A stretch of 64,000 nucleotides of DNA from Ailanthus altissimus (GCA_946807835.1 OX327700.1:23906001-23970000), one strand, 5' to 3'; shown: positions 38,176 through 51,485, counted from the first letter of the stretch. Notes: generated by a model not told the origin, from the letters alone. Translations and numbers: made by a program.

Positions 38176-38587
38176 AAATCTAACTCATATGGTCCAAGAT
38201 AACTCAAAATTTGAGATCAACAAACTATTAAATTGTTGCACTTTCAACTATGTTATTGAAGCTACCCATAATATTAATATTAAAAAAGAATAGGGAAAAT
38301 GAAAACTAAATGCCCTTTTTAACATGCGTTCCTTTAAAAAAAAAAGGTGGGTTGCAATTATGTTGTTAATGTTTGCTAAGGCAATGTTCAAAGAGAAAGG
38401 TATTGTAAAGTGACCTAAAAGGCAGCAATCTGAAGACCAATATCAACCATGCATTTCCGTAATTTGAGGGAAGTCGGTTATTCTTGAGTAAACACTATTT
38501 GCGACTAATCCATCATGCAAGTAAAATGCTTCAAAATCCAAAAATCCTTGTTTCTTTGCTGCAATACAAATACAAAACCTTACAAGA
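38176..38587. other. Spacer before the UGT fragment
   Basis: AT-rich, with no gene or repeat recognised. It may contain the old promoter of the glycosyltransferase fragment. Confidence 0.45.
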
Positions 38588-39175
38588 ATGGCAGACAAAT
38601 CCCAAAAGCCGCGTGCAATTTTCGTTCTGTATCCTCTCCAAGGTCATGTAAATCATTGCCCTCAAACTTACATCTCGTGGCTTCATCATCAGCTTCATAA
38701 ACACTCGCGCCATCCACCATCATATGGTCAAGGCCTAGCCCGATATCGGATCTGATATCTTTGCCGGAGTCCGTAAAAAGTGCCTAGACATACGTTACAT
38801 AATCTCTGATGGGCTCTCCACTGGGTTCGGCCGATCCCTTAACCACGACCAATTCATGGCGGCCTTGTTGCTTGAGATATAGGCCCATCTAGAGGAGGCT
38901 GTGGACCAAATTATACGTTGAGAAAAAGTCGATTGTTTGCAAAGAAGTTAGGATTGTTGTATATCTCGTTTTGGACAGAGAGAGCTTTGGTGTTAAAATT
39001 TTATTGCCATTTGGATCTTCTCACCATCAACGTTCATTATGCACGTCTAGGTTAGAACTTATGAGTGCTTTTCCAAATGTGTTTCTCAATTTAGCTCGGA
39101 CACATAATAGATTACATTCCAGGTGTGTCAAAGCATTAAATCACCAGAGAAGAAGTTACAAACAATATTTAACCA
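38588..39175 (+). pseudogene. UGT86A-type UDP-glycosyltransferase, 5' fragment
   Basis: Starts with a plausible ATG (38588), then MADKSQKPRAIFVLYPLQGH, the N-terminal Rossmann strand and catalytic-His region of plant family-1 glycosyltransferases. The frame breaks at about 38657. The next frame gives KLTSRGFIISFINTRAIHHH, then DIGSDIFAGVRKK and GRSLNHDQFMAALLLE, the UGT86A pattern, with stops at about 38726 and 38883. After a gap (the expected PPVTCLIAD-type segment is missing) another frame gives KKLGLLYISFWTERALVLKF and, near 39110, IDYIPGV. Sequence similarity ends near 39175, so the C-terminal sugar-nucleotide-binding (PSPG) half is absent. These enzymes glycosylate small acceptors; no product is expected here. 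The assignment is from remembered family motifs. Confidence 0.8.
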
Positions 39176-39790
39176 ATTGATGGGTGAAAAATCAGGAGAA
39201 AAATATAGGAATTCAGTCAAACTGGTGGGGAAAAAAAAAACCATGGACAATGCACTGCAGCCCACAGGATCATCAGAAAAATATAGATCAATTCATCAAC
39301 GAACTAAAGGATAAAATCCAAAAGAAATGTCATTCTACCTCAACCAAGGGAAACGATATCATCTTGTTCATATAATATTCATTGTTTTGTGAATTGTTTG
39401 CTTTGTATTGTACTTGATAGAATTCCAATTAGTAACTTCCAGTCATGTTTTGATTAGGGATCCAGTGATATACATTTGTCCTAGTAAATTAGGTCCTCTC
39501 TTGATGTAAATTACCTCTAAATTTGAATAATCCTACTATATCTAATTATGCAAATTGCAAGTTCTTTTGCATTACTTTTAATTAATTATCCATTACAAAC
39601 CCAATATATGGTGCAGCAGAGGATTGGAAATAAAATTAATGGATATAACAGCCACTAAAATCTGAGGGACTCAACTCGCCAAAAGCTTCTTAAAAATGAT
39701 GCAATCCTATATTTCATTGTATATAGAACAAATGCTAAAGAAATTATACAATTTTGAATAGCCAACAACGATTGACAGTACTACTTTCTT
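39176..39790. other. Spacer and ABCG3-type gene 3' flank
   Basis: The right end should include the 3' untranslated region of the minus-strand transporter gene. Short open frames at 39184-39375 are not recognisable. Confidence 0.5.
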
Positions 39791-42700
39791 TCATCTGGGG
39801 TTGTTTGTATCGTCATCACAACGGAAAAGTTTATGTATGAAAGTAATTTTCTTTACACGAAAATATAACAAAACAAACAAGAGAAGTCGATACCCGAGCG
39901 CCATAAGAAACAGCACCAGCAAGTTCTCCCACTTGGAATTACTGTTAGAAGAGATGTCATATGCACTTCGGAGGGCCTGAAACCCAGATATGGTCCTCAC
40001 CTGCCCAACGGCAAAAGAAGTCCCAAGATACTCATTCTCCAGAAGCCCCTGTAACAAGAACATATGTGGAAAGATTTTAAAGATATGCAGCATGATAATT
40101 CGGACAAACCTACTTCTGCCAACAAGTTTTTAACTGCAAACAATTTGAAAGGAAAATAGAAGAAAGCAAATGTAAGTTTGTGAAAATTGTTTTAGCTCAA
40201 AAGCTAGAAGGTCCAAATTTGACTACATGGGTTCTTCTCAAATATAAACAGGTGTCCAAGAAAGGAATATAGTTCCATATATGGAGCTTGATAAAACTAT
40301 ATGTAAATATACATGCCTGTATAGAGTAGGTGTGGAAAGCAAGGTATGATATTGGATAAGTCCACACTGGTCCAGGCAGCGCATTGCGGATTCTAAAATA
40401 GCCAGCAGATAGCATCATTACCACCTGAAAACCATACAAGTTGACAGTTAGATTAGCAAGAGAAGGTCATTAATTAATAAAGGCAAAATTTGACCAAACA
40501 ATCAATCATAAACATTGAAATATTGATTACTTTTCAGTTTGTTAACATCAATATCAATTTATACGCATACATTCCTAGCATCACCTACAATGTAACTAAT
40601 ACTTTGCTGGTCATTATGCAGCCGTCAATACAAAACCCATCTTGTTTTTAAATAAGGAGCAACCACAGATATAGATAAATAAGCAGGGCTAGCATGAATT
40701 CTGGCTCAATTCAGGAACAGATTGTTTCGCAGGAAGCATAACTCACATGTATTGATATGAGTGTCAGGATGCTCCAGTAAACATCTTGCCAAATAGAAGC
40801 TACAACCAGCATTAGTCCTTCATTTACCAACAGGCACATGAAGAAATTTAGCACAAAGTACATCAACAAGCTAAATTCATCTCGCAGTCCAACAAGGAAA
40901 TAGAAGACAAGACTTGATGATATGGAGATGAGAAACAAGAACGGGATACTGGAAAGGAGTTGCCCAAGCAAGAACACAAGGGCTCCTGAATGCATGTTCT
41001 TTTCCTCACTGGCGTATATCTGCAAAATAGGATGGGAATTATCAGATCATAGGAGAAAAATTAACTACACATCTCACTTTTAAAAGGAAAAGACCATTTA
41101 AGACCACCACTTTTTGAGTATGATTAAATTGCTTGAATCCTCCAAAGAAGATACTCCATGCATAACCATATTCACAAAAACAACTTTTATGCAGCTAAAG
41201 ATTTAAATGTAAAAAATCCTCCAAAGAAGATATCCAAGCCTAACCATATTCTCAAAAACAACTTTTACAGACCAGCTGAAGATTTTAATTTAAAAAAATA
41301 AAATTAAACACTATTTTTGCACAGCCAAAAGTAGAACATTGCGGCAATTGAGACATTTAGGCCAGAAACATTCAAATCCTCACCCCCAATAGCACTTAAA
41401 ACCACAATCAAGACACAGTGATCACTCAAATTAAACTATATATAAAATAGTTAAGCATAATTAATTCGGCACTAATTCATATTTAAGTCTATAAAAGCTC
41501 AAAAGCTCAAAGCACCCATGTCTTACATAACACAACATTAATACACAATGAGTCCTATGCAACTATAGAAGAAAATGTCCTCAGCAGAATATGTTTGGAG
41601 AAAATGAATTGTATTTCGAAAGTATCAATATGACTCAATTATTCACACCTAAAACTGTCATATGCCTTGTTTTTTTACCTTAAATATGGAAGAAAATGAG
41701 AGGGAAATCAAATAACTCATACATCCGATCCTATAGTTTGGGGCAAAGGCTAAATCTTGAATGTCCATATGCACCAATAACTAGAACTAACAGCCAATCC
41801 CAAGCAGCCTGTCTTGGTTTTTAAGAGTTAATGCATCTGGAACCTGCTAGCATGTGGAAGACTAAACCAATATTCATGGCCCCCCATGAATTTATTACAA
41901 ATCTAGCCATAATCATGATTTAGTAGAATGGAAGAGCTCAGTGCATTTAAGGGAGTCCCATTATCTCATTCCCTTCCCTAAGTCGGGAAGTCCATTCTTA
42001 TGCTCACTTATGGAGCACATTTTATCATCATCAGTTAGTGAGTTGTAAGTTGCGAGTTGATGATAGCTTTCTAAGATATTCTCAAATAATACAAGAAGAA
42101 TTAAATATTCACACATTTGGATGTCAATATAGAACAATCACAAAAAATTAAACAAACTCCAACAATTTCTTACAAAATGTTTTGAGCTATGTGCAAGTGA
42201 TCTATCTTACGTATATAAACCATACATAGCAAGTTTTTTATCTCCATAGAGTCAGCATCAAAGAATCTATGACAAGTAAATTACCTTAATTTCTTTCATA
42301 AGTGCAGGTACTCCAACAATGCTCAAAAGCGAAGTAAATGATACAAATACAAATATGGCTGCAACTCTTCCCTGCACACAGGAGGCATAATTAAGACACT
42401 GACTCATAAATCATGTATCGTAGATATTATGGAAGCATACGAATGAAGTAATTTGAAGTCTCTTCGACAGGCAATAAAGAAGAGGCATTTCTATTAAACT
42501 TTAGAGTAATGCTAGGGATCCCAAATTATATCCCAAATTGTATCCTAAAAATGATGTATCAAGCAACCATTGGGTGGTGAAATTGTGAAAATTCCAAAAT
42601 CGCCCATTAAACCATTTCACCATCCAATGATTGTAACACATCATTTTTTGGGATACAATTTGAGATGCCTAGCAATACTCTAAACTTTATATGACAATCT

Positions 42701-45700
42701 ATCATATGTGGATGAGTCAAATCAAATAGCAGTACTCGTGAAGAGGACAGCAAGAACATTATAGTAGCTCCCAAATGGATGCAGGTAATGCTAATCTTGA
42801 GGAAAGGCAAAACAGTAACCCCTGAACCTTCATGCAAGGCAGTGCCTTTTGTGTATAATTCCTGTCTGGCCATTGCATAGACAATCAGTCAGCAGGAGGA
42901 AAACTTGTTCCTGCTAGGCCTAGCATGGCAAGAGAAAGAATTTCTCGGAAGCCCAAGGACAAAAATTAGAAGGCTTTACTGTCGGATCAGTTGTTGAGAA
43001 ATATGTATCATAAAGCTTCAATAATACCCTAAAATGTACATGTCAAAGATTCTAGAAGCAGATTACTTTAGCACCAACCATTTAAATCAAAGAGAAGGCT
43101 ATGGACACAGCAATCATGACAAAGTTGCTTACCATTACAAAAACAAGTTCCAAGAAGATGTGTGTCAATTACAAAACTGTGCATCAATGCAGTATTAACT
43201 TTGGACTTAGATTTCCAAATCTTTATTTCATTTTAATATAAAAAGATACATGATGGAATATCAATCAGTAATTACTTTCAGAAATGATCCACCGGGATTA
43301 TTTCTAGAAAGATGAACTAAATAAATGTCAATTGACTTCAATATGAAAGTGAACCACGGTTGTAAGACCATTGTGCTGGTGAAAATTAACACAATTTGCT
43401 TGCAAAGCTATTGATACATCTGGAAATAACATCAAGGAATAAAAAGTTCAGTAAGCACAATATATAATTGATCAGGCTGGCATATGTCCTCCAGATTACT
43501 CTTGGCCAAACCCGACAACCATCAATCACAAGACCAAAGCACTACTGGAGGTTTACCATGTCTTTAACAGAAAAGGAATATAAGCATTACATTTAGGAAG
43601 AAAATTTATGAACCAATAGGAGTTCAATAAGAAAAGGCAACCATCATGTAAAATTAAGGACAGAAAAGCCCAGACAAATTGTGCACAATATAATCACACA
43701 TCTTGAAAATTTATTCTCCAATAATACTAAAATATATTGTCTTAAAAAACTCACCACAACTGAAGACAAGGAATGCCCTAAGCCTGAAAATACGGTACCA
43801 ACACAGAGCGTAAGAATCATGCAAAGAATAAGACGAAGCCAGTAGTACTTCCATTCCCTTGACATAATTAACAATGACCTCCAAGTCAGCACTGCAACTC
43901 GTGTAGCATTGCTAGCCTTTCCCTTGCTTTTGAGAAGTGGACCTTCCTGTAGAATGTGATAAGTGAGTAAAGATTATAGAAGCTTATATGCAACTTTATG
44001 CAGAAACAGAAGAAAAAAGAAACAATATTGGATAACGGAAGAGAGAAAATAAAGCAGAGAAATGAAAGAGCAGAAAGACTCAGATTATGGATACTGCATT
44101 TCATTTCACTCCAGAAACCCTAAAGGATTATATCAAGGTATATTTACAGAGGCAGGACCAAATCCAAAAAAAAAATGAAGTCAAACAAGTAATATCGTTA
44201 AAACTAAACTGAAGCAATACAATGAAAATAAATCATTATCCCAAATTAACAAAATATTGAAGCATAGATTCTCTGCCTACTTCAAACAGGAGTGTATGGA
44301 CCCCCAAAGATCTTCATCAGAACTACTAGACCACAATATGCATGGAAAACAAAGTTGCATGCATGTTGGAGCCAAGAATGATTTGCATAATCAGATCACA
44401 ATAACAACCTACCTTCTCAGTGAGTCTTAGTATCATAGTTTCAACAACAGCAGCATCAGCTGATGACTTATAAGTTGCCTCAAGGGTGCATATAGCAACT
44501 GCAGTATCCATATTCACTGACGAAAAATCACCATGGTCATCCTGTCGTAAAAAATTTAGACCATAAATGCTAAAAAGAGGTAGCAAAAAAGAAGTTGATA
44601 GCACATGTCGTTTGCATTGCGTAGGGCCAGCATTTGTATAAATAACATTAAAAAGATATCCATAAAAGAAAAGATATGATCATCATTAAACACCTCAATT
44701 AATCATTATACTAAATGATTAACAACTTTAGACATCTGTCCCACAATTATATGAACTGAGTTAAGGGTGGGCAAATAAATCCGGAAACTGAAAAACCGAA
44801 CCGAACCAGCCTGTTTGGTTCGGTCTTTTTCATACAAAAAACAGTTCGGTTTTTATTTGAGGAAAACCGGCCGGTCCAGTTCGGTTTTCCTCAAATAAAA
44901 ACCAAACCAAAAAAACCTGTTTTTAATTAAATAATTTTTTGGCCACGTGGCATTCATTTATTGGATAATTGAAAATATTAACATACACTTAACCACACAT
45001 AATCCTTCCTGAATTTAAAAAAATAAAAAAAATTCTTAATTTTTAAAACCGAAAAAACCGAACCGGAAAAAACCAGTTCGGTTTTCAACTATAAAAAAAC
45101 CGGTTTCGGTTTTTTTCTTTCAAAAAACCGAACCAGACCGTGCCCACCCTTAAACTGAGTTATGTTTACTAATTGAATTCTTATCTCCAACTCTGGCCAT
45201 CAGAGTAATAGAATTGCAAGTTAGAATCAATTACCTGCCAACTTTTGCACATTGCTATTATTCTGTCAAAGTCTGTATTTATCGCACGTAGAAAGTGATC
45301 AGAAGGACTTTGCATAATTGGGCAAGGAAATCCAGCATTTGAGAAGTGCTTCATCAACGAAAGGAACATAGTTAGTAACAAACTAAATATGACAATTATG
45401 CTGCTCATCAACAGAATAAAAGAAAAGAAACAAATTCTCCATGGCGTACTAAATAAGATTTTAGAAGTTTATTTTCTCCTCATAAAAACCAAATGATGCA
45501 TAATACAAGCATTCCTTTTACACTTAATATCTAAAGAGGACATGTAAATTATGAATTCATTCATTTTAGAAATGTATAACCATTACAAGATCGATTACCT
45601 GCAAGCAAGCTAATGTTTCCCCAAAAAATAGGGTGTTTCCATTAGAAAGTAGACATATCCGGTCAAAAAGCCCAAATACTTCAGTACTGCTTTGACAAAT

Positions 45701-47654
45701 AGTAAAAATAAGAGTGCATCCTGTGCTTGCAAGTTTCTTCAGTGTTACCATCATCAGAAGAGCAGACACACTGAATACAACAATTTTAGCATTAGCTCTG
45801 ACATGGAAATGAAGCGAATATTTTCGAACAGAAGGTAATAATCAATACAAGTATACCAATATTTCCAATAGAAAATAATAACTTGAAACAAATATGCATG
45901 GGCGTCAGCAATGATATATGAATGTCACAAGGTGAACCCTAACACTTAAATCAGACAACCAGATCTGATACAATTGGATCACACCAGAAAACAGCTTAAT
46001 GAAGCCTTAGTAACCACATTTTTTAACTTAACTCCATAAATCAAATAGATTAGAACACAATTTTCCACCAAGAAATATCTTAATTTTCCTTTTATTATCT
46101 TCAAACTATTTGAAAGAAATTGGCTTTCTTACAAACAGTATTTCATTTTTAATAAATACTCTTGAAGGCTAAATTTACCCCTTTTTTTTTCTGCCTTTCT
46201 TTATTTCTACCATTACTTCATACTTTCCAAATTAGTTTTTGTTTAAATTGTTAATCAACTACATTCCCCTGTCATTCCAGCATGTTGGCCACTATAAAAA
46301 ATTTTACATAAAACCTCTAAAATCAAAATCATGGCAAAGAATGGACAAACCTGTCAAGATGATAAAGAGGCTCGTCTATAAATAAAATATGCAGTCTCAT
46401 CACAAGCTCTCGTGCAATGCTAACACGTCTTCTTTCACCCCTACGAAGGCCCTTCATGTAACAGTGGCCACCTATCAGTTTGTTTGCATAATCTGTCAAG
46501 GACATGGCATGGATAGCATCCTCCACCACATTCTTCCTCTGACAGAAGAAACCAGGAAGTTGAAGCAGTGCCGAGTAATACAGGTACTCTCGAACAGTGA
46601 GTGATCCAATTAGAGTGGTTTCCCTCTCAACAAATCCCTACATTAGAGGAAGAAAAAAAAACATAATCAGTCAAGATGCAACAGACTGCAATGACTGATC
46701 ATCACTGGTTTGGAAACCATGGTTTTTGAAATGACACAACTACACTTAAAACTAGAGCACATATAAAGTGAGAGAACTAAATCCACCTTCAAGGTCAACG
46801 AGATTTTAATTAGGAAACATGCAAATGTGCTAAAGTAAAGGCAGATAAGAAGAGTTTCTTATACAAACACAAAATTAAATAAATAATAGTTCGAAGAAAG
46901 ATAGAAAGAATAGCACAGGGAGCAACTTGCAGATCAAGTAATAAAATAAATAAACTCAACAGCAAGTAGAGTTACAAGGAACTCACATATGACCCGTAAG
47001 GCATGTGTAATTTTGCCCCATTGACAAATACATCACCAAACATTTTGGCAGAAGGAGGTAATCTTCCTGAAGTCAAGAGGAAACAGCATATTAGCTTTGT
47101 CACATAAAATAAAATAAAAACAAAAATGCATATACTTTGACATAAAAACTCATTGCTCGGGAAAGTAATCACATGCAACTACCTGCAATAGCCCTTAGTA
47201 GTGTGGATTTCCCTGATTTGGCAGGACCCATGATTACTGTCATTGTCCCTGGCAATGCATAGCCATTTGAACTCTTCACAACCTTATCAGAATACTTCCT
47301 CTTCCCCTTCATGGTAACAGTCAGGTCTTTCCATACAACTGAAGCTCCTGCAATCTTCCTTGCAACAACAGCACCCTCCGGTAATGGTGGGGATGGCAAG
47401 GAACCACTGTTGAGCTTTGACAGAGATGGGGAGACTGATGTTGTTGCAGCATTAATAGAGTCACCTCCTTCATCTGCCCTAACTTCAATATCTGTATCTT
47501 CCCACTCTGGCGAATCCTCAAACGAAATTGGTTGCCTCACAGAACCCGGTTTCCGCAAGTAGAAAAAGTTACTGGAGGGAACCCTACTTGCAGGACTACT
47601 TGCTGATGATGATGAAGACCTATAATTATCTGATTGCAACTGTATTTCTTCCAT
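39791..47654 (-). CDS. ABCG3: ABC transporter G family member 3-type half transporter (11 coding exons)
   Basis: Coding exons (minus): 47183-47654, 46987-47066, 46351-46637, 45599-45770, 45235-45348, 44413-44541, 43755-43946, 42285-42371, 40747-41019, 40317-40424, 39791-40048. Phases join to 2,172 bases, 723 residues plus stop, close to the Arabidopsis ABCG3 length. A Ser-rich N-terminus contains QPISFEDSPEWEDTD, a strong ABCG3 marker. The nucleotide-binding domain has Walker A GPAKSGKST (143-151), a signature reading GLRRGERRR (247-255), and Walker B HILFIDEP (267-274); the usual H-loop His is Cys305 (TICQSS). An ABC2-type membrane domain with about six hydrophobic segments covers roughly 430-720. 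G-family half-transporters dimerise to export lipids or small molecules; the substrate of this member is not known to me. All introns are GT-AG except the last, which is GC-AG. The gene looks intact. Confidence 0.93.
41136..41294. repeat. Tandem duplication, about 79-bp unit, two copies
   Basis: Within intron 8 of the transporter gene, AATCCTCCAAAGAAGATA starts two adjacent similar units (41136 and 41215). Both also contain ACCATATTC followed by CAAAAACAACTTTTA. The sequence is intronic and non-coding. Confidence 0.75.
42503..42681. mobile_element. 179-bp MITE in transporter intron 7
   Basis: Terminal inverted repeats AGAGTAATGCTAGG and CCTAGCAATACTCT pair with one mismatch, and the pairing continues inward (TCCCAAATT, GTATCC against GGATACAATTTGAGA). 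The direct repeat AAACTTT flanks it (42496-42502 and 42682-42688). No coding content. The superfamily is uncertain: a 7-8 bp duplication suggests hAT. Confidence 0.8.
44762..45152. mobile_element. 391-bp hAT-type MITE in transporter intron 5
   Basis: Ends TAAGGGTGGGCA and TGCCCACCCTTA are perfect inverted complements. They are flanked by the perfect 8-bp direct repeat AACTGAGT (44754-44761 and 45153-45160), the hAT signature. The interior is made of further inverted repeats rich in CCGAACC / GGTTCGG, including CGGTTTTTATTTGAGGAAAA and its complement at about 44847-44905. No transposase is present, so it is non-autonomous. Confidence 0.9.
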
Positions 47655-48990
47655 TTCAAACTATCCTAATCTCATAAGCCAAATTGTAGAAAATTAAACT
47701 CTACAATGAGCAAGATACTTCTTGTTGTTACCTGACGTCAATACAACATCATCCGATCAGCCTGATATTGTAGACACAGATAGGCCAATTATACCAATGG
47801 TATTAGTTACAATCCCTCATTATACCATCCCATTATCCCTATAGCAACCAGTCCAACATCAGTTATGTTAGCAAAGAAATCAATATTTAATTAAGATATA
47901 ATAAAAAAGTTTAAGGAATTGGCGCATGCAGCAACTAATCAGACATACAATCTTTCTGCTCTGTTGCTCAGAAACAGAAGTAAATGATAAGCAAATCATG
48001 TTCTAGTAACTTATGCAATTAACAGTTTAAGAAGCCTACATGTATAATCGCTTAGTATTTGGATCTTTTTTGGAAAGAAACGAATAACCAATTCAGAAAT
48101 TACATTTTCATCCTTTTTACAAGAACCATACAGACAGAAGAAAGGAAATGATATTTAAAAGGAAAATAAAAGGTTTGGAAGTGCCCCAATACATATTTAA
48201 CAAGAAACATCCAAGATATGTTATTCCACGTGTACAATCAATACTATTTGGAAAACAAAAACCAAGATATAACACACACAAAAAAAAAAAACACGCACAC
48301 ACAACTCACCAAAAATTTACAGGAGCAATAATGAACACCACATCAATCGGCTACGAGAGATTATCAATTCCTAACAAAGAAAGATAATACCGTTCTAGAA
48401 ACCCAAAAGGAAATAAAAACAAAAAATGAAAAACCACATCAAAGTCTCTATTTTTCTGCTTTCATAGACTAAAATTAAAATGGACATCGAATAACAATCA
48501 ATACATAAAACCACTTAACCCCGTGCTTTAACAAAAACACATCCATTTACTGACCTTTACACAAATGAAAACACCCCCTTATTAACCCTTTGGCTCCAAG
48601 TACATATAAAGACTAATAAAAAAACAAATCTTTAACCTGAAGAACACAACCTTCCACTCTCAACTCAAAACAACTATACGCTTAGTTAAGCTGAATCAAC
48701 ACTTGAAAAAACTCTCTTTTCTTTTCTGAGCAGCCAACCAGATAACAAAAGAAAAGTTAACAACTTAACCAAACACACTTCGAAGAAAAAAAAAAAAAAG
48801 AAGTGCAGAGACCATATAAAGACAAACCTGGATCTGGGTTTTGGGTTTTGTTGTTGCAGAGAAAAGACAGTGAGGTGAATGTGAAAGGGAGTGAAGTGAG
48901 TGAAAGGGAGGGCAAGTAATAATAATATATCAATAATATGATGGGCAGTGAGGGACTTGACCCGCTTTTACCGGGTTGTTTTCTTTTTCT
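47655..48990 (-). promoter_or_regulatory. Leader and promoter region of the ABCG3-type gene
   Basis: No coding sequence lies upstream of the ATG at 47654. On the minus strand GATCCAG/GTTTGTC at 48827-48828 is a good splice donor, and ATAG/TTTGAAATGG at about 47660 is a possible acceptor. A leader intron of about 1.1 kb with a first non-coding exon around 48828-48930 is therefore likely. The promoter would be near 48930-49100. These assignments are inferred from splice-like signals only. Confidence 0.45.
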
Positions 48991-51065
48991 TAGCTTTGCT
49001 TCGCTTTGCATCTGTTCTCATCTATCCCCACTTTATCTTTCTTTTTTTCTCTTTTCACTTTCTATTTTGTCTTCTCCTTTTTAATATTTGTTTGCTTGCT
49101 TCGATTCTTATTTCTTTTTTATTAAGAAGAAAAAATCTTAATTAAATCTTTATAAGGCTAATGTAATGATGTTTTCTTGCCAACTCGACGTTTTAAGAGG
49201 GGCTGTTCTTTAGCTTTTTTGTTGGGGTTGAGTACTTGAATGTTTTGAATGATTGTACTTTAATTATTAATTATAGATTTTGTCAATAATTTTTACTTCT
49301 TTTGCCTTTTTCTTTGATAAAAATATTTATTATAAACAATATTAGTTTTTACGCCGAGATGGCCATTGATATTTTCATCTTAAAGCAATTTTATAGTGTA
49401 CATAAAAATTGCAACTATTTGTATTTTCTTACAATATCTCAATCGTTGAGGAATTTCTTTTGCGGCCATGGAGTGAGTTATTAGGAGAAACATTCTAGTG
49501 CTATTGTAAACGAAAGTGGTTTCCCTTGTCCAAGGAAGCCCATTTCACTACAAGAAATATAAAAATATAATAATAATTTTAGTATTAATTTTGATGATTG
49601 CCAAAGGCTAGCAAGTGAAAGTCGAAATCAAAGACGTAGAAATTATAATTATAAAATTCAAATCTATTTTAATTTGTAAATTTCCAATCCTACCATTGCA
49701 TACTTAGTATGTAGTATATTTGTACCTCTACTTTGGCTAGGAGTAGAGTTATGAGTAGTCTTGTTTTTTTTTTAAATAATACTTCAATTTTTAAATAAAA
49801 TTTTAAGTTTTGTATTTTAATTTGAGGTATAAAGTAATTATTGAATTGTAAAATAGTATAAATTTTAAAATTATTTATTATATTATTTTATTATTTAACA
49901 TATTATTTGAGATAAATAAATTTAAAATATTATTTAAAAAGTATAATATTATTTAATTTTTTTTAAAACCAAATCAAAGTGATTGCATTATTGATTTTTA
50001 TGAAGAAAAAAAAAGGTTTGTGGGTCATATAAGAAACAATTGCAGATCCAATTATGGGCTAAATTATAGAAGACAGAGATTCCCCAACAAGCAACCAAGT
50101 GAAATACAACTCACATATTTGACAAAACTTGGGACTTAAGTTCAGGGGTCAGGGAGTGAGCGGGAAAAAACATTGTGAATTTCCTAAAATTTCTCAAATG
50201 TATGTAGTTGAGCTTTAGATTTTTATTTTTACTATAATTAAAAAAAAACAAAAACAATTTTTGGTTGATTGTAGAGTACGAATTTGTATAAATTATTTAA
50301 TTGACGTTATACAATATAACTAAAAATCGAAAGAATAAAAATATCAATATTAATGTAATAAATAATAATTAAATATGTGATAATAATATTATCTTTTGTT
50401 ATTATTTTCATTCCTCTAATCATATCTCGCCATGTTAATTCATATAAAGAAATTATATGTATAATATTATTTAACGAAAATACTTAAATCGCGAATTAAA
50501 GAAGTATAATTTTTTCTTTTTAAGAAAAAGTCATTAAGTAATTATTATTTTTTTGTAAAAAAAACATAATTACATAAAATGAGGAAAAAAAATTCATATG
50601 AATAAGTGGACAGCTAGTAACTTTAAAATGTACTTGTTACTATGAATTGAAGAATTTAATTATTTTGAGTTGTGAGTTCTAAGGAGGGTAGAAGTTATGC
50701 TAATTAATTCCCGATGCCTTTTTGGTGAAATAGGTGTACAAAATAAATAAACAACGTAGTTTATGCAGGCAATTGATTGCGCATGCAAAGCCATAATTTG
50801 CGAAGTCATGATTCTATGGAAACTTGCAGGTTACTTCAATTGTCATACAAGTAAGTAGATGTGTTGTATTCGGACAGGGGTATTAACACTGTCACCCCCT
50901 GGGGTTATCACAATTTATATTTTAATAATAACTTTAATTTTAATTATATTATCACCATTTTTACTTAATTGAAAACATGAAAATACGATTGATTGTGATT
51001 ATTTTTCTTTTAACACAAATAATTAAAATGTCTCTAAAAAGATAAGAGTATTTTTATTTGTCATT
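48991..51065. other. AT-rich intergenic DNA
   Basis: No recognisable gene on either strand. The T-rich part at 49010-49110 probably belongs to the promoter of the transporter gene. Confidence 0.5.
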
Positions 51066-51485
51066 AAAATATAATTTATGCCAACTTCAAGGATGATGTT
51101 AAAATAAGGATGACGGTGTTAATATACCTATTGCGACTTGTAGGATGGCTAATTTTAACTTTCAATTTGAATTGCGGTGATTGAATTTGAGACTGAGTAA
51201 AGACAATGATAAGGCGGAAGTAAGTTCGAGTCATTCCACTTTTGTCACATTATATTTATAATAATTATTAAAAATAAAAAGGTGTATCAACTCTTATTAT
51301 ATATAGTTGTACAATTTTTTTTTTCTAAAAAAAACTCTAATTATTGACATTTTTTTCTGTATCATCCCAATTTTTGTATTTTGAGATACTTAAATATAAA
51401 GAAAAAGTTTATTTAAATCTAATTTTATCTCATTTATATTTGATCAATTTAATTTAGATTAATCACTTTAAATAATTAGCAGTGG
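51066..51485. repeat. Local duplication, left copy part 1 (matches 58000-58383)
   Basis: Shares GACGGTGTTAATAT, CATTCCACTTTTGTCACATT and TTAGAT/TACATTAATCACTT-type strings, in order, with 58000-58383. The match stops abruptly at AATTAGCAGTGG (51485) and resumes at 56206. Confidence 0.8.

Noticed and set aside
38971..39180. 69-codon plus-strand open frame starting at 38971
   Set aside because: It is an out-of-frame reading of the UGT86A-type pseudogene; the adjacent frame gives the conserved sequence.
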